The translations under genes and the position numbers were made by a program. Under the pieces are notes generated by a model. It was given only the letters and a program-made list of their open reading frames with translations. It did no database searches and was not told the origin of the DNA. A stretch of DNA of 64,000 nucleotides from Heterohyrax brucei (lineage: Eukaryota; Chordata; Mammalia; Hyracoidea; Procaviidae), in NCBI GenBank assembly GCA_028571685.1, contig CM053142.1, positions 132,486,796 through 132,550,795 on the forward strand, in the 5' to 3' direction. This document shows positions 32,975 to 44,491 of this stretch, one piece after another; the first letter of the stretch is position 1, and each line of letters opens with the position of its first letter.

Positions 32975-33440
32975 TAGAAAGGCTTCTCAAAGGACAGCCA
33001 CTCAAGGAGGGACAAGTCCACACATTGTACTTCTAGGGAAGGATTGTGGTTTCAGTACTAAATTTCTTGAGTTATGGGCCTCACACACTCTCAAGAGAGA
33101 AACAGGTCCCATCACCACCTCTCCAACTTGAAGAGCTTTAGCCACCTCTCCAACTTGAACCACATTTCCAGGTTTAACCATAGCAGCTGAGCTTTACCCT
33201 GTTTATATATTGGGGTTCCTGAGGACACTCAGTGCCAAAGCAAATCAAATTTAGCTGAATTTCATTGCTGTTGAAGAGAGTCTTCATCAGATCTCTGCAA
33301 AATGGAGATGTCTTAAGCTGGATTCTCTAGAGAAGCAAAACCAGTGAAGCATACGTACGTTTGTGTGTTTGGGGTATACATATGTAGAGAGAGAGATCAA
33401 GGAAATGACTCAGGTGGTTGTAGAGGCTGGAAAGTCCCAA
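32558..33440. repeat. Long imperfect inverted repeat, LTR-like arms
   Basis: 32560-32841 is the reverse complement, at roughly 90 percent over the parts I compared, of about 33135-33440. Shared blocks include ATATAAACAGGGTAAAG, GGTTCAAGTTGGAGAGGTGG and CTTAAGACATCTCCATTTTG. The outer part (TTCCAGCCTCTACAAC, TCTCTAGAGAA) resembles the 3' end of an ERVL/MaLR-type LTR, but the homology continues beyond it. The roughly 290-base spacer holds the right arm of the mariner and unassigned sequence. Confidence 0.85.
32627..32650. repeat. (AC)n microsatellite
   Basis: About 12 uninterrupted AC units inside the left arm of the inverted repeat. The right arm has no such run at the matching place, so it expanded after the duplication. 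Confidence 0.9.
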
Positions 33441-33870
33441 GCATGTGGGTCAGGCATCAGGCTGTAGGGGCTAATAAAGCCCAGATCAGCAGATTAGACA
33501 GCAGGCTGCTGGCTCATGGGCTGCAGACGCTGATTAATCCAAAATTGGCAGTAAGGCTGCTGCTGCAAGTCTCAAGAACTGGAGATCAGATGATGATGAG
33601 CTGGATGCAGTATGCAGAGCAGAGCAAAAGCCAGCAAGCTTTGCCGGGAAGTCTGTATATGTTAGATGCAGGCTACATCCCCAGAGGAAACTCCCTTTCA
33701 ACTAATTGGCTGTGCATAGCAGATCTCATCATGGAGATGATTAGATTATACTGGATATCATTATGGAGGTGATTGTATCACTACTTCGCTGGCAAACTAC
33801 ATCATAACTGCAAAACTGCTGAGAATCATGGCCCAGCCAAGTTGACACGCCACCTTAACCATCACGGGAC
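33441..33870. mobile_element. LTR-like interspersed repeat, continuation of the right arm
   Basis: Continues past the arm to GGCCCAGCCAAGTTGACACG, a sequence I know from ends of LTR-type repeats. The 142-codon open frame at 33344-33772 translates the repeat and has no domain signature. Confidence 0.45.
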
Positions 33871-35189
33871 ATCAATAGAAAAAGTAGAAATCTCAAGCCC
33901 ATAATCAAAGAAATGTAAAATAGGTTATTCACTAGGAAGGAGGGAGTTCCACTTAAATCTCAGTTGCCACCAGTGGGATTGCACCCTCAGCTGAGTGCTT
34001 CTAGGTGTATTGATTAATGCAGATGTATTTTCGAGTTCTAACAACTTTCTTTTAAACTCTTTAATAACCCTGTTAATTGTTAATACGTTAGCCTCTAACG
34101 TAGAGGTTGTAACCTGAAGTCTGCAGGTTGGATTGTGTTTTCATGTGTGCTATTTGGCCATGACAGTGTTTTAAGCTTTTTACTGGTTTGTTTTAAAACC
34201 GGCTACCAGCCTTTAACGTTGAGATTTAAAATTAAAATCAGCAGTTAGAGCTTATCTGTAAATGTAAGCTTGGTCAGCCTGGCAACACTAAGCCAACACT
34301 CTTGATTGGCAGCGTTTGTCTGCAATTGAATGACTACACCCACTGAGTGGCATGACCTCTTAGGTTTGTTCTGTGTCCTGCCATCCCTTAATATCTCCCG
34401 GACTCCAAGTCCAGAAGTTAGTTGCCAGTTATCAGTGCGCATGTATGATTGATTTTTGCTTATTTTGGCCCATTGTATCCATTATTTTCCCAGTCTTGTA
34501 AGTATTTGATCTTGGAACCCTAACTCCAACTTCTCAACTCATAATGTTTACTCTCACTTTTATCACTTACTACTCTGCTGATGAGAATTGAAGTCTCTGG
34601 GTGAACTGTTGGATATAATCCAAAGTCATCATTTGGCAGTAGATACAGTGTGATGACCTACTTACAACTACTTTTACAAAACTTGACTAAAAGCTTTCCT
34701 TCAAGTCTGGATTTAGCCATAAGGCTACATGTGTTGACGTCTTAGTTCATGTTTTACTTAAAGGCATGTAAGTCCTTTTAAAAATCACATTTGACTTCTT
34801 CCTTGCACCCCATATCCAGTCACTAGTCAATTTCTCTTTGTTCTCATGTCATCTTACTTCTGGCCTCATTACTGCCTACCTGGATTCCAGCTAGAGCTGC
34901 ATTATTCAAGATGCAAGGTAAGCATGATTTCACTTCAGAGCAGTAAGCACAAGTAAACCCATGTTTACCTTGGCTTACTTGGCTTACCCTGTCAGGGACT
35001 GTAAATTTGAAAAGAGGCTTTGATTCTGTAGAAAGGTGCATGGGATTATGAGAGACAGATGCCAGTCATACCTAAAAGCAGAATCCTGGATTTGTTGGAA
35101 AAAAGGTGAAATTTCTCACTACAGGTGATCTGGTAGGCAAGGTAAGCACTGTGCATATCTTGTTTATTGCATTATCTGCCCACATTCTT
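33871..35189. other. Intergenic, unassigned
   Basis: No gene signal; 34080-34240 may be an old DNA transposon but I cannot name it. Confidence 0.35.
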
Positions 35190-35580
35190 GGGATAGCTTT
35201 TTAATTGGTCTACTTTTAGTTTCTATTTCAATCAATGTTTGTACCAGTTATCTTTCTGAGTTAGATTTAATTGTATCATGCCCCTCCCTCTTCTGAGCAG
35301 AAGCCATCAATAGATCAACTTTGAATGTGCACAAAATAACCTCAAATTTAGCCTAATACAGTCTGCTACAGACTGTTTTCAGCCTATTTTTCAATGTTTT
35401 CTCTCTTCACCAGGCACACCACATAGAAATTGGTGTGCACTTTTGCTGCTTCCCTTTAAAGCCGTTCCTCATCTGTTCAAAGGCATACCTAGTTTAAGTC
35501 TCTTCATATCCAAGATGTTTATGACGCTTTTCCAGATCCTCCCAGTTTAATCTCCCCCTCCTCCGTTCTCTGGGCACCTT
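35190..35580. mobile_element. Probable L2 LINE fragment
   Basis: Pyrimidine-rich segments such as GTATCATGCCCCTCCCTCTT and CTGCTTCCCTTTAAAGCCGT resemble the L2 3' region. Highly decayed. Confidence 0.4.
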
Positions 35581-35898
35581 TTCTGTACCTTTTGGCAGAG
35601 TCTGCCTTGAGATACTTTTTTTTATTCCCCAGATTTCAGTCTGTGAGGGACAGGACCACTGCTTACTCATCGCTGTGTTGTCACACAAAGCAGAGTTTAG
35701 CCCAAGCTGAATTAGAACAATTAAGCAGCTTTCTTTGATGACTTGTCCTGATAGACCCAGGGCCCAATATGACCTTCTTAGTAGAACTCTAAGCCTCTTT
35801 TCCCACACATTAAACTTAGTATGTTCAGTTTCAAGGAGCAGTCTATATCTATGTTTTCTTTGGAAGCATGCCACTTCACCTGTGTACCGATTCTAATA

Positions 35899-36450
35899 CA
35901 AGGCCCAACATTTAAGTCCACAAACTTAATTGTTCTGACTGCTGCATACCTTATTGCTGAATGTCATATGGTCACCTTCGAAGTACTCCCCTTGGGAATC
36001 TATGCACTGACAGTAGTACCTGGTCCACCCTTCAAAGCAATTTTGGAACTCTTTCTGGAATGACCATCATGCCTGGAGGCACAGTGGCAAGTTAGCGAAC
36101 GTAATTGTCTAGATGTCTAGGGGGTAGTTTTTAGCCAGTCAACAAATAACTGTATTGGAACACCCTCCCTACTCACCTGATCTGGCCCTGAATGACTTTT
36201 TTCTTGAAGCTAAGCTATTGCAAGGAAGATAACTTTGATGACATTGAGGACACCAACTGTAGTACCATGACAGCTCTGATAGCTATTCTAGACAAAGAGC
36301 TCCAAAATTGCTTTGAAGGCTGGACTAGGTGCTAGTGTTGGTGCATAGCTCCTCAAGGGGAGTACTTTGAAGGTGACTATAGTGCTGTCAAGCAATGAGA
36401 TATGTAGCACTTAAAACAATTAAGGTCATTGACTTAATTGTCCAATCTGG
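35899..36450 (+). mobile_element. Foldback mariner-derived element, copy 4
   Basis: TA flanks at 35897-35898 and 36451-36452. The left arm is inverted relative to the right; the middle encodes SPDLALNDFFL on the + strand, as in copy 3. The arm-to-body junction (GTGGCAAGTTAGCGAAC) is the same as in copies 1 and 3. Confidence 0.82.
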
Positions 36451-36646
36451 TATGTTGATAATATTATGTTTCTTAGTTATAGTAACAGTATTATGATTCC
36501 ATGTGAGAATGTCCTTCTCATTAGAACATATATACAGAATTATTTGGAGGTGAAATGCCAAGATGTCAGCAACTTTCAAATAGTTCAGCCAAAATAAAAG
36601 TATACATAAATTTGCATATCAAGAGGAAAAAAGGCAAAGGGCAACA

Positions 36647-37795
36647 TATTGTGTTGTTAGGTGCCCTCTAGTCATAGTTAGGTTCCAACTCATAGCAACA
36701 CCAAAGTGAAACACTGCCCAGTTCTGTACCATCCTCACAATCATTGCTATATGTGAGCCCACTGTTGCAGCAACTGTGTGAGTCCATCGTATTGAGGGTC
36801 TTGTTCTTTTTCGCTGACCTCTGCTTGACCAAGGAGGATGTCCTTCTCCATGGACTGGTTGCTCCTGATAACATGTACAAAGTAGGTGAGACAAAATCTT
36901 GGTATTCTCGCTTTAAGGAGTATTCTGGTGATATTTTTGCTGAGACAGATTTGTTCATTCTTCTGGCAGTTTGTGGTATTTAATATTCCTTGGTAACACC
37001 ATAATTCAAAGGCACTCCTTCTTCTTTGGTCTTCCTCATTCATTTTCCAGCTTTCACATGCATGTAGGCAAATGAAAACACCATGAGTTGAATGAGGTGC
37101 ACCTTAGTCCTCAAAGTGACATCTTTTCTTTTTAACGCTTTGAGGAGGTTTTTTCCAGTAGATTCGTCAAATGTAGTACATTGATTTCCTGACTACTGCT
37201 TCCTTCGGCTTTGATTATGGATTCAAGTAAAACAACATCCTTGACATTTGCAGTGGTTTCTGCTGTTATGATGTTGCTTGTTGGTCCAGTTGTGGGGAGT
37301 TTTGTTTTATGTTGAGGTGTAAATTATACTGAAGACTATAATCTTTGATCTTCATCAGCAGGTGCTTCAAGTCTTCTTTGCTTTCAACAAGCAAGGCTTA
37401 GTCATCTGCATAATGCAGATTGTTAATGAATCTTCTGATTCGGTCCTGATGCCCTGTTCCTGTAGTCCTGTAGTTCCTGTAGTCCAGCTTCTTGGATTAT
37501 TTGTCTTTTATACAGACTAAGTATGGTGAAAGCATACAACCCTGTGGCACACTTTTCCTGACTTTAAAACACACAGTGTCTCCTTGTTCTGTGAACAATA
37601 GCCTTTTGGTCTGTGTACAGATTCCTTATGAACATGATTAAGTGTTGTGGAGTTCTCATTTTTCACAGTGTTATCTATACTTTGTTATGATCCTCACAGC
37701 AGAATGTTTTTGTGTAGTTGATAAAACACAAGTAAACATTTTTCTAGTAGTCGTGCTTTCAGTCAAAATTCATCTGACATCAGCAATAATACCTG
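36647..37795 (-). mobile_element. RTE LINE, 1.15 kb 3' portion, antisense
   Basis: Tail GTGTTGTTAGGTGCCCTC at the left; in reverse it encodes LHYADD near 37390-37410, so the catalytic motif remains but is followed at once by a stop. Ends in the segment for TDVR-type residues at 37790. Confidence 0.88.
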
Positions 37796-37978
37796 TCATT
37801 CCATATCCTATAAAATGTAAATAATTAGTAAATCTGGATATTTTATGGTACTAGTCTTTTTGATTTTTCTGTAGGTTAAAAACTTTTTTAAGTTTGTGAA
37901 AAAGAGAAAAAGAAGGGGCTCAATGGTTTAGTTTCCTAATTGCATTGTTCTTAGGTGATTGTTGAATAAATAGTTGTT

Positions 37979-38172
37979 GGAAGCCCTGGTGGTGCAATGT
38001 TTAAGCTCTCAGCTGCTCGTCAAAAGGTGGTTCCAACCCACCGACCAATCTGTGGTAGGAAGGACCTGGCAGTCTGCTTCTGTGAAGATTACAGCCTAGG
38101 AAGTTCTATTGGTCAGCTCTGCTCTATCCTGCAGGGTTGCTGTGAGTTGGAATCAACTTGATGGTGCACAAC
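37979..38172 (+). mobile_element. AfroSINE, long form
   Basis: GGAAGCCCTGGTGGTGCAAT head, CCTGGCAGTCTGCTTCTGTG insert, GGGTTGCTGTGAGTTGGAAT tail. Confidence 0.93.
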
Positions 38173-38285
38173 ATCCAGTGAAACAGAGCATTTATTGAGG
38201 TGTGACCTTTTATTCAGGGGTGAAACTAACTGGTAATGAATCACATACTAGATTGCAAAAATTATTAAATTGGTTATGTGGATTC

Positions 38286-38438
38286 GGGAGCCAGTGTTTA
38301 AGAGTTTGACTGCTAACCTAAAGGTTACAGTCTGAATCCACCAGCTGCTCCTTGGAAGCTCTGTGAGAGAGTTCTACTCTATCCTGTAATGTCTCTGTAA
38401 GTCAGAATTGACTAGACAGCAACAAGTTTGGTTTTTTG
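38286..38438 (+). mobile_element. AfroSINE, short form
   Basis: Degraded head; CCACCAGCTGCTCCTTGGAA and GTAAGTCAGAATTGACTAGA are clear. It lies 660 bases upstream of the MYRFL candidate 5' UTR. Confidence 0.9.
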
Positions 38439-38940
38439 GGTTTCTTTAAGTATATGTTTGTTGCTTTTTAGAAGGACTTCTTACACTTCATTGTCTGTGT
38501 TTGTAATGAAAGGAAACTGGTGAAAATAGCTGTGTATTCAGGAAGATAAGATTTCATTGTGAGTAAATTTGATTATTTTTAATATTTTTAACTTCTCATT
38601 ATCACAAAGCTTTTAAAATTATTTGCTACTCTAGGTTTCTATACAAGTAATTATATTGGTTTGTCCCCTTTAGGTTGAAAACAAACAAAAGACAGGCTGT
38701 CTTTTGCCTGATTGTGGCTAAACGGATCTGGCTGACAGAGGCAGAGATATAAATACATTGGTGTAAAGGGACAAATGAGAGATAAGACAGTATTTATTGG
38801 CCATTTATGTAATTACATGTGCCTCTAAGGACAAAGGTCCTTAAGACAGGAAAAAAGACAAAGTAGAAATAGTTCCCTTCTATTAAGTAGGACAAATGGA
38901 TTTGCTTCCACTTCCCTCTTCATATTTTTTTTTCCTTCAG
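38439..38940. other. Upstream region of MYRFL exon 1
   Basis: Repeat-free as far as I can tell. Holds a TATA-like GATATAAATA at 38745-38754 and a GATAAG at 38782. No promoter can be proven from sequence alone. Confidence 0.35.
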
Positions 38941-39149
38941 GATTATATATCTTCCTAATTTTATAGTCACATTTTGAGAAAGTAGCCGTCTTCTTGGGCA
39001 CAACTGAATGTCTGAAGATGGGCTACATTCCAGTGGAAAGAAAATGAAGTTCTTTCAAGAGCATTTATAATCTTCAAGCTGAGAAGACGGGGCTTCCTGA
39101 GATCTGACAGCCTTGTTCTGTGAGGAAATATTGCTAAGACCACGGTACC
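38941..39149 (+). other. Candidate MYRFL 5' UTR sequence
   Basis: A long pyrimidine tract followed by CAG ends at 38940 (TTTTTTTTTCCTTCAG), with the MYRFL ATG 210 bases downstream and no repeat between. This could be the acceptor of the exon that holds the start codon. An upstream TATA-like GATATAAATA at 38745-38754 is a possible alternative promoter mark. Both are inferences from sequence only. Confidence 0.35.
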
Positions 39150-39195
39150 ATGGATATGGTGGGCGAAAATGAGGCCCTGCAGCAGTTCCTTGAAG
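39150..39195 (+). CDS. MYRFL: MYRFL first coding exon
   Basis: The ATG at 39150 sits in a strong context (ACC ATG G, A at -3 and G at +4). Fifteen codons read MDMVGENEALQQFLE, plus one base of the next codon, and end at a consensus donor AAG|GTAAGA. This closely resembles the N-terminus I recall for MYRFL and, more distantly, MYRF (MEVVDETEALQRFFEG). Family members are ER-membrane-anchored transcription factors with an Ndt80-type DNA-binding domain and an intramolecular chaperone autocleavage domain; none of those parts is in the window. The gene order RAB3IP-MYRFL supports the call. The exon is too short to be found by length alone. No further exon was recognised before position 64000. Confidence 0.88.
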
Positions 39196-39602
39196 GTAAG
39201 AGGACAGTTTCCAGTGTGTAGTCATTCTTTTGAGGAAATGGCACTGTTCACTGTATCCTTGTTTCACCTTTTTAGAATTCAGTTAAACGTTGCTATGAAA
39301 GAAATGCTATTATACTATGGCAGTGCTCCTGAAATTGAAATCAGAGGTTTATTTGTTGTATTTGTAGAAAAAATAATAGGTATACGTAGTGATTAAAAAA
39401 AAAATAGAATTTGTGTCTTACGTATCAGCTGCAAAAAGAATTGAAGAGTCTGCATATTTATGTTACAATCACTTGCCTCTGTCCTATGCTAGATTTTATT
39501 TATTCTCATCTTATTAAAAAAATAATCAGAGATTTTCATGTCTTGCCTCTTAAAATAATTGAATATAGTCAAAGAAAAATGTCAAGTTTTAAAATTCTTT
39601 TG

Positions 39603-39690
39603 TTTGTTGTAAGGTCCCATCAAGTCATCCTCACTCATAGTGACCGTCCGCACAACAGAAAGAAACACTGCCCGATCTTTTAGGATCGTT
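39603..39690 (-). mobile_element. RTE LINE 3' end fragment, antisense
   Basis: TTGTTTGTTGTAAGGTCCCA and CAGAAAGAAACACTGCCCGA are the reverse of the RTE 3' terminus. About 90 bp. Confidence 0.8.
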
Positions 39691-42058
39691 GAATACAAAA
39701 CAGCCAAAAGCAACAAAAAACTCACCCTCCCCCATTCCTGTCTTACATTTTCACCACACTTTAAAAATGTGTAACTGAATGACAATTTATTTTTTTCAGT
39801 TGAAAACCTTTCTTCCCAAAGGGAGAGGCATGCTATGGGTCTTACTCTACACAGATTTCCTTCTGTCTGAAAACCTGAAATGGCAGTACCACTTCTCATT
39901 GAATAGAGTTGTTATCCTAATGGTGGGTCTACTGAGACTATTGAGGTGTGTCATTACTAGGATGTTTCTCAGTTCCTTAGCAGTTAACCAGGTTCAGAAA
40001 TTTGCATGAAGGGAAGTGCAGCCGTAGCTTTACACGTATTAAGGTATTTCTCAGGTGGAAAAATTGAGGGCAGACCTGCTCATTTTCCATATCCTCAAGG
40101 CAGTCAGCTTTTGTTATTTCTTGTGCTTAGTAAAGTGCCTGACAAATGTAAGATGTTTAAAGGTTGAATGGAATTGATTACACACTAAACCGTGGCAAAA
40201 AACTAAACAGTGACAGATTGTGCATAGAAATAGTGAGATTCTAGATCAATGTCAGAAGGAATTTAAGGCAGTGCAGTCATTTGCATAGTTTCATTTTTGC
40301 CAGAAGTGGCAAGAAGGAACATAAGGCAAAGAGAACTGGTGTGTTACGTCAGCCCTGTGACTCATCTCCCTGAGTGTTCTGTTTTCCAAGTCAGCTTATC
40401 ACGCAATAGGCATGTAATGTTGCTTGATCATAATTGCCTGATTTCATACCATATGATACCTTTATTGAAGAAGTAGATAGCAAGTCTCAAGCTACAACTA
40501 CATGTTCTTCATTTTAGAGAAACCACCAATTCAATTTCTAAAGTGCAAAAAGTCTTCATTTTTCTTCCGAAGTTGAAGAAGATCTCTGTAATTAATCTGG
40601 TACTTTCCTTTTTTGGGAAGAACTCTTAAACTGTTAAGATCCTTATACTACCCTGATTGTACAATTTCCAGAGATCTCTGGGGATATAGTTTACATAAGT
40701 CCCTTCTATAACCTGTTAGGGTATCTGATTATTATGACAAAATCTTTCTGAGACTTTTGCTTGCATTTGAAGGCTTTTTGGATGGAAGATGAGTCAGTTC
40801 TCTGTGGAAAAGGGGGAAAAATGAATAGCTAAAGAAGGTGGTTGAGTTTTCAAGTAAAAAAATGAAGACACCGGCTTATGTAACACCGCCAGTTGTCAGT
40901 ATTTCATTATTGCATCTGTTCAGCATAGATGGAGCACCTATTCTGTGCCAAGTCCTGCAAGCACTGTCTTCAGATGGTAGCTTGTAGGGCTTTGAAACTT
41001 TTACTGTAGATTCTAATAATTTTCTTTATCTGGACCTTTTAAAAATCTTCCTTAGAATGAAGATAGCAAAACTAGGTATGATATTCTAATGAGGATAGTT
41101 AGTTGCTGCATGTCATGCTTGCAACCAGTTGATGAGTTGCTGTTTCTAATCAACCACAACCTCATATGAAAATCAAAGTCTGCAAAGCAAGAAAAGTTTT
41201 GGCAATTTGTTACCCACACTAAAGCTATTTTTCTCCTTCTCCCATTCTTCAGTCTGAGAATTAAGCACTGAATTATGCATTTTCCCAATAAACAGTTTTG
41301 AATTATAAAGGTTTCTGGATTGACAGTATCATCTTTACTTAAATGACCTTGATTGTCAAAGCTCATGATGATCTTTGTTATTATTGTAAGGTTTCAAATA
41401 TGAGCTAAATCTTTATGGTATGTCTGAGGAAAATGACAAGCATGAAGCATCATTCCAGGTTGCTGGCAATTCTAATTCTGATTCCCTGTTTGTCACTGCT
41501 GAAATAGGTAGGCCTATTAGTTAAATTAGAAGAGGCAGATTTCATACACTAGGGAATCTTAGAAAATCTAGACACCAAGAGAAATGCTTAACTTGGTCGG
41601 CAAATCTGGTGCTGCTGCAGAAGAATGTTATTAGAAGACAGATACATTATTTTATTTATAATTAAAAATTAGCCACACCTAAATTTCTCTTAGTGATAGA
41701 TTAGTTAAATTAATCTTGACTCTTCTATATAACGGGATATTTTATACCTGTTGAAAATGACAATAACAAAGAAAAATATGTATTAAGGGAAAAAATAGGT
41801 TACAAATTGCTTCATATATAATGTAATCATATACCTATTTTCTAGAACAAAGCTTATTAAAAGTGGTTAGAAAAGTATATATATGTATCCACACACATAC
41901 ACACATATGTACATGTACACAGAAACACAGGAAAAGACTGGATGAATATACTTTAAGAGTAGTTTCCTCTGAGTGGTAGGATTATAAGGATTTTTATTTC
42001 TTTTTTGGTATTTTATTACCTAAGTGCTTCATAACTGGCATGTGTTGTATCATGATCA
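39691..42058. other. MYRFL intron 1, repeat-poor stretch
   Basis: About 2.3 kb with almost no recognisable repeat. A (CA)/(TA) mixed simple repeat lies at 41875-41935. An open frame of about 43 codons ends near 41520 at a TAGGTAGG donor-like site, but it has no family match. Confidence 0.4.
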
Positions 42059-42180
42059 GAGTCCCTGGGTAGGGCAAATGTTTAATACTTTTGGCTGCTA
42101 ATCAAAAGGTTGGAAGTCTAAGTCCGCCCACAAGTGCCTCAGAATAAAGGCCTGGTGGTACACTTCTGAAAAATCAGCAT
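42059..42180 (+). mobile_element. AfroSINE head fused to another SINE tail
   Basis: AGTCCCTGGGTAGGGCAAAT and GGCTGCTAATCAAAAGGTTG are the AfroSINE tRNA-like part; it then continues AAGGCCTGGTGGTACACTTC, which is not the standard body and may belong to a composite afrotherian SINE. Confidence 0.7.
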
Positions 42181-43065
42181 GTAGCGTGTGTCAAACACTG
42201 TGCTATTCACTGTACATCCATTGTTTCATTGAATTCTCATTAATTCTCAAATGAGAAGGAACAAGAAGATAAAATACAGCAAATTCCATTCCTCAGTTTA
42301 CTTCGTTTACTTCTTATAACCCTGACTTTAGATTTTTAATCTTTTCCCCGTGGATATTTCTTTTAGACTACCTTGATGTCAAAGGACTCATCCTTTATTT
42401 CCAGGATTTTTAAAACAAAATTTATTAAATCTGATTTGAAAGGAGTGCTGCTGGTATTCACTGTATTTAACCAGCAAGAGGAGTTTTTAGAATTAGGAAG
42501 AATTTGTCTAGCTCATATTCTTTGTGATGTCCTGATGTAGGTTCTCAAATGCTTGGTGGTTTAATAATTGGCCTGTGTTAGCAAGCATTTGTTGGTTTAC
42601 TGTATAAGCTAAAGATGAGATTTCTGCTCTGATTCAGCAGAGTGGGAAAAGCGAGCACTAAGGGTAGATCACAGTAAAAGCAGGAGAGGGCAGCTGGCCA
42701 ATTCAAAGTCTGGCCCATGTACTGAAGTCTGTGGGGGTAGCTAGTGACACCCAAAGCAATGGAATGACAGGTGGCAGCAGGCAGCTCCTGAGATCCAGGG
42801 GGAGCCACAGGCCATCAGGAAGCAGCTGTTAACATGAGCCAGCTTTGACCATTTCCTCCTTGTCTTTCTGCTTAAGGTAAATCTTCTAGATTTTCTAGAA
42901 AAGGTCTGGATTAGCTTGGGTCTTACGGGCTGCCTACCACCACCACTGTCCCCCATACCTTGTCTGGAAGTAGGCTAAGGGCCTGGAGTAACATCCACGC
43001 CAAGACTGTGTGTTGTGACAGGTAGCAGTTTCCCAGGGAATAATGGGTAGCTATTACCAAAAGTA
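42181..43065. other. MYRFL intron 1, unassigned
   Basis: 42190-42250 looks like a MIR or L2 scrap (CAAACACTGTGCTATTCACT). No coding signal. Confidence 0.4.
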
Positions 43066-43260
43066 GGAGCCCTGATTGCACAGTGGTTAATCACTCAGCT
43101 GCTACTGAAATTTCAGCAATTTGAACTGACCAACCATTCTGCAGGAGAAAGATGTGGCAGTTTGTTTCTGTAAAGATTATGACAGCCTTGGGGTGCATCT
43201 TCCCTATCTTACAGGGTCTCTGTGATTTGGAATCAGCTTGATGCCAATGGGCTTGGTTTG
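43066..43260 (+). mobile_element. AfroSINE, long form
   Basis: GGAGCCCTGATTGCACAGTG head and GAGAAAGATGTGGCAGTTTG insert; tail TGTGATTTGGAATCAGC. Confidence 0.92.
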
Positions 43261-43609
43261 CTTTTTGTCAAATGAAAGTAAGCTGAGAAGGGGAAAACAT
43301 GTGCTGCCTACCAGCTGCAGGGGAAGGTAATGGAGGTGCCGAGTGGCCAGGAAGGGAGGAAATGCGGAAGGTTCTGAAGCAGAAAAGCAGTGACCCAAGT
43401 GCTTAACTGAAGTGGGGTTAATCCAGAAAGGCCTCAATAGACATTAAGCAGAATTGTTGAGTAGAAGAGAGATGTAGCTTGGGAAAACTGTCTGTGTGGA
43501 ACCTGGTACCTAACGGGCACTCAGTAATATTTATAGAGTGAATTAACAAAAGGGCAATGTAAGAAGACTTTTCCACTCAACAAGTGTTTATTGAACCCTA
43601 GCTGGTTTT

Positions 43610-43757
43610 GGAAGCCCGGGTAGCATAGTGGTTAAGTGCTACAGCTGCTAATGGAAAGGTTGGCAGTTTGAATTCACCAGGCATTACCTGGAAACATTAT
43701 AGGCATTTCTACTCTGTTTGCTATGAGTTGGAATCAACTCGACAGCAGTGTTTTAAG
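43610..43757 (+). mobile_element. AfroSINE, short form
   Basis: GGAAGCCCGGGTAGCATAGT head, GTTTGAATTCACCAGGC B box, TGAGTTGGAATCAACTCGAC tail. Confidence 0.93.
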
Positions 43758-44491
43758 TAGTTTTGGTACACCCAGCAAGTTCAATAGTAGCAGGGGGCAA
43801 ACTTGCCCAGTGGGAGAATGGTCTGGTGAACAGAACAGACAGAAGCAGTGGAGCCAACCAAGTGTTGCCAGTTGGTGGATAACCTCAGATTCTGTTATTA
43901 TCAGAGATCAAGAGATGTCTTAAGCTATCCTTGTGCGCTACTCCTCCAAAATATGGAACCACCTCTGATTAGCTTACATTTCTGAATTCCCGCGAGAATC
44001 AGAAGCTCCCAGTAGCTTAATCCTATGTGGAGAGAACTTCCCGGGGCCAGGGCTGCCTGTGGGCATGACTGTGATGCTGGTGAAGAGTATCTTCAGCAGA
44101 AGACCAATCTCTCAGTTCTCTACCTTCCTTTGGAGCCATCACTTTCTCACTCTCTCAGACAGCCAATATTATGGCCTCTTTCTCTGTGAAAATAAAACCT
44201 GAACTTGCACAGTAGGTGTAAATGGCAAATGATCTGATGCCATCGTACACCTCTACAGAGTCTTCTAAGTATGTTCAAAATGTTTTAGTAGAAGATGAAG
44301 TTGTTTTGATCAAATGACTGAAAATGGTCATCTTCTCCAAGGATAGGTTTGGTTAATCTCTTAATGGTGGGACTTTTAAGTATCAGGCTGAAGTTATATA
44401 CCACAAAGGGAGGAATTCAGAGTGTTTATCTATGAGACAGCTTCTACTTATATAAAACCTGTGAGAGCCAGAACTTGAACTTGATGAGACT
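43758..44491. other. MYRFL intron 1, unassigned
   Basis: No repeat or exon recognised. 44100-44210 is pyrimidine-rich. Confidence 0.35.

Noticed and set aside
33344..33772. 142-codon open frame
   Set aside because: Falls in an LTR-like repeat; composition follows the repeat and there is no recognisable domain.
41391..41520. Open stretch of about 43 codons ending at a donor-like TAGGTAGG in the MYRFL intron
   Set aside because: No similarity to the MYRF family or any protein that I know, and the acceptor side has a stop immediately upstream. Open runs of this length are expected by chance.
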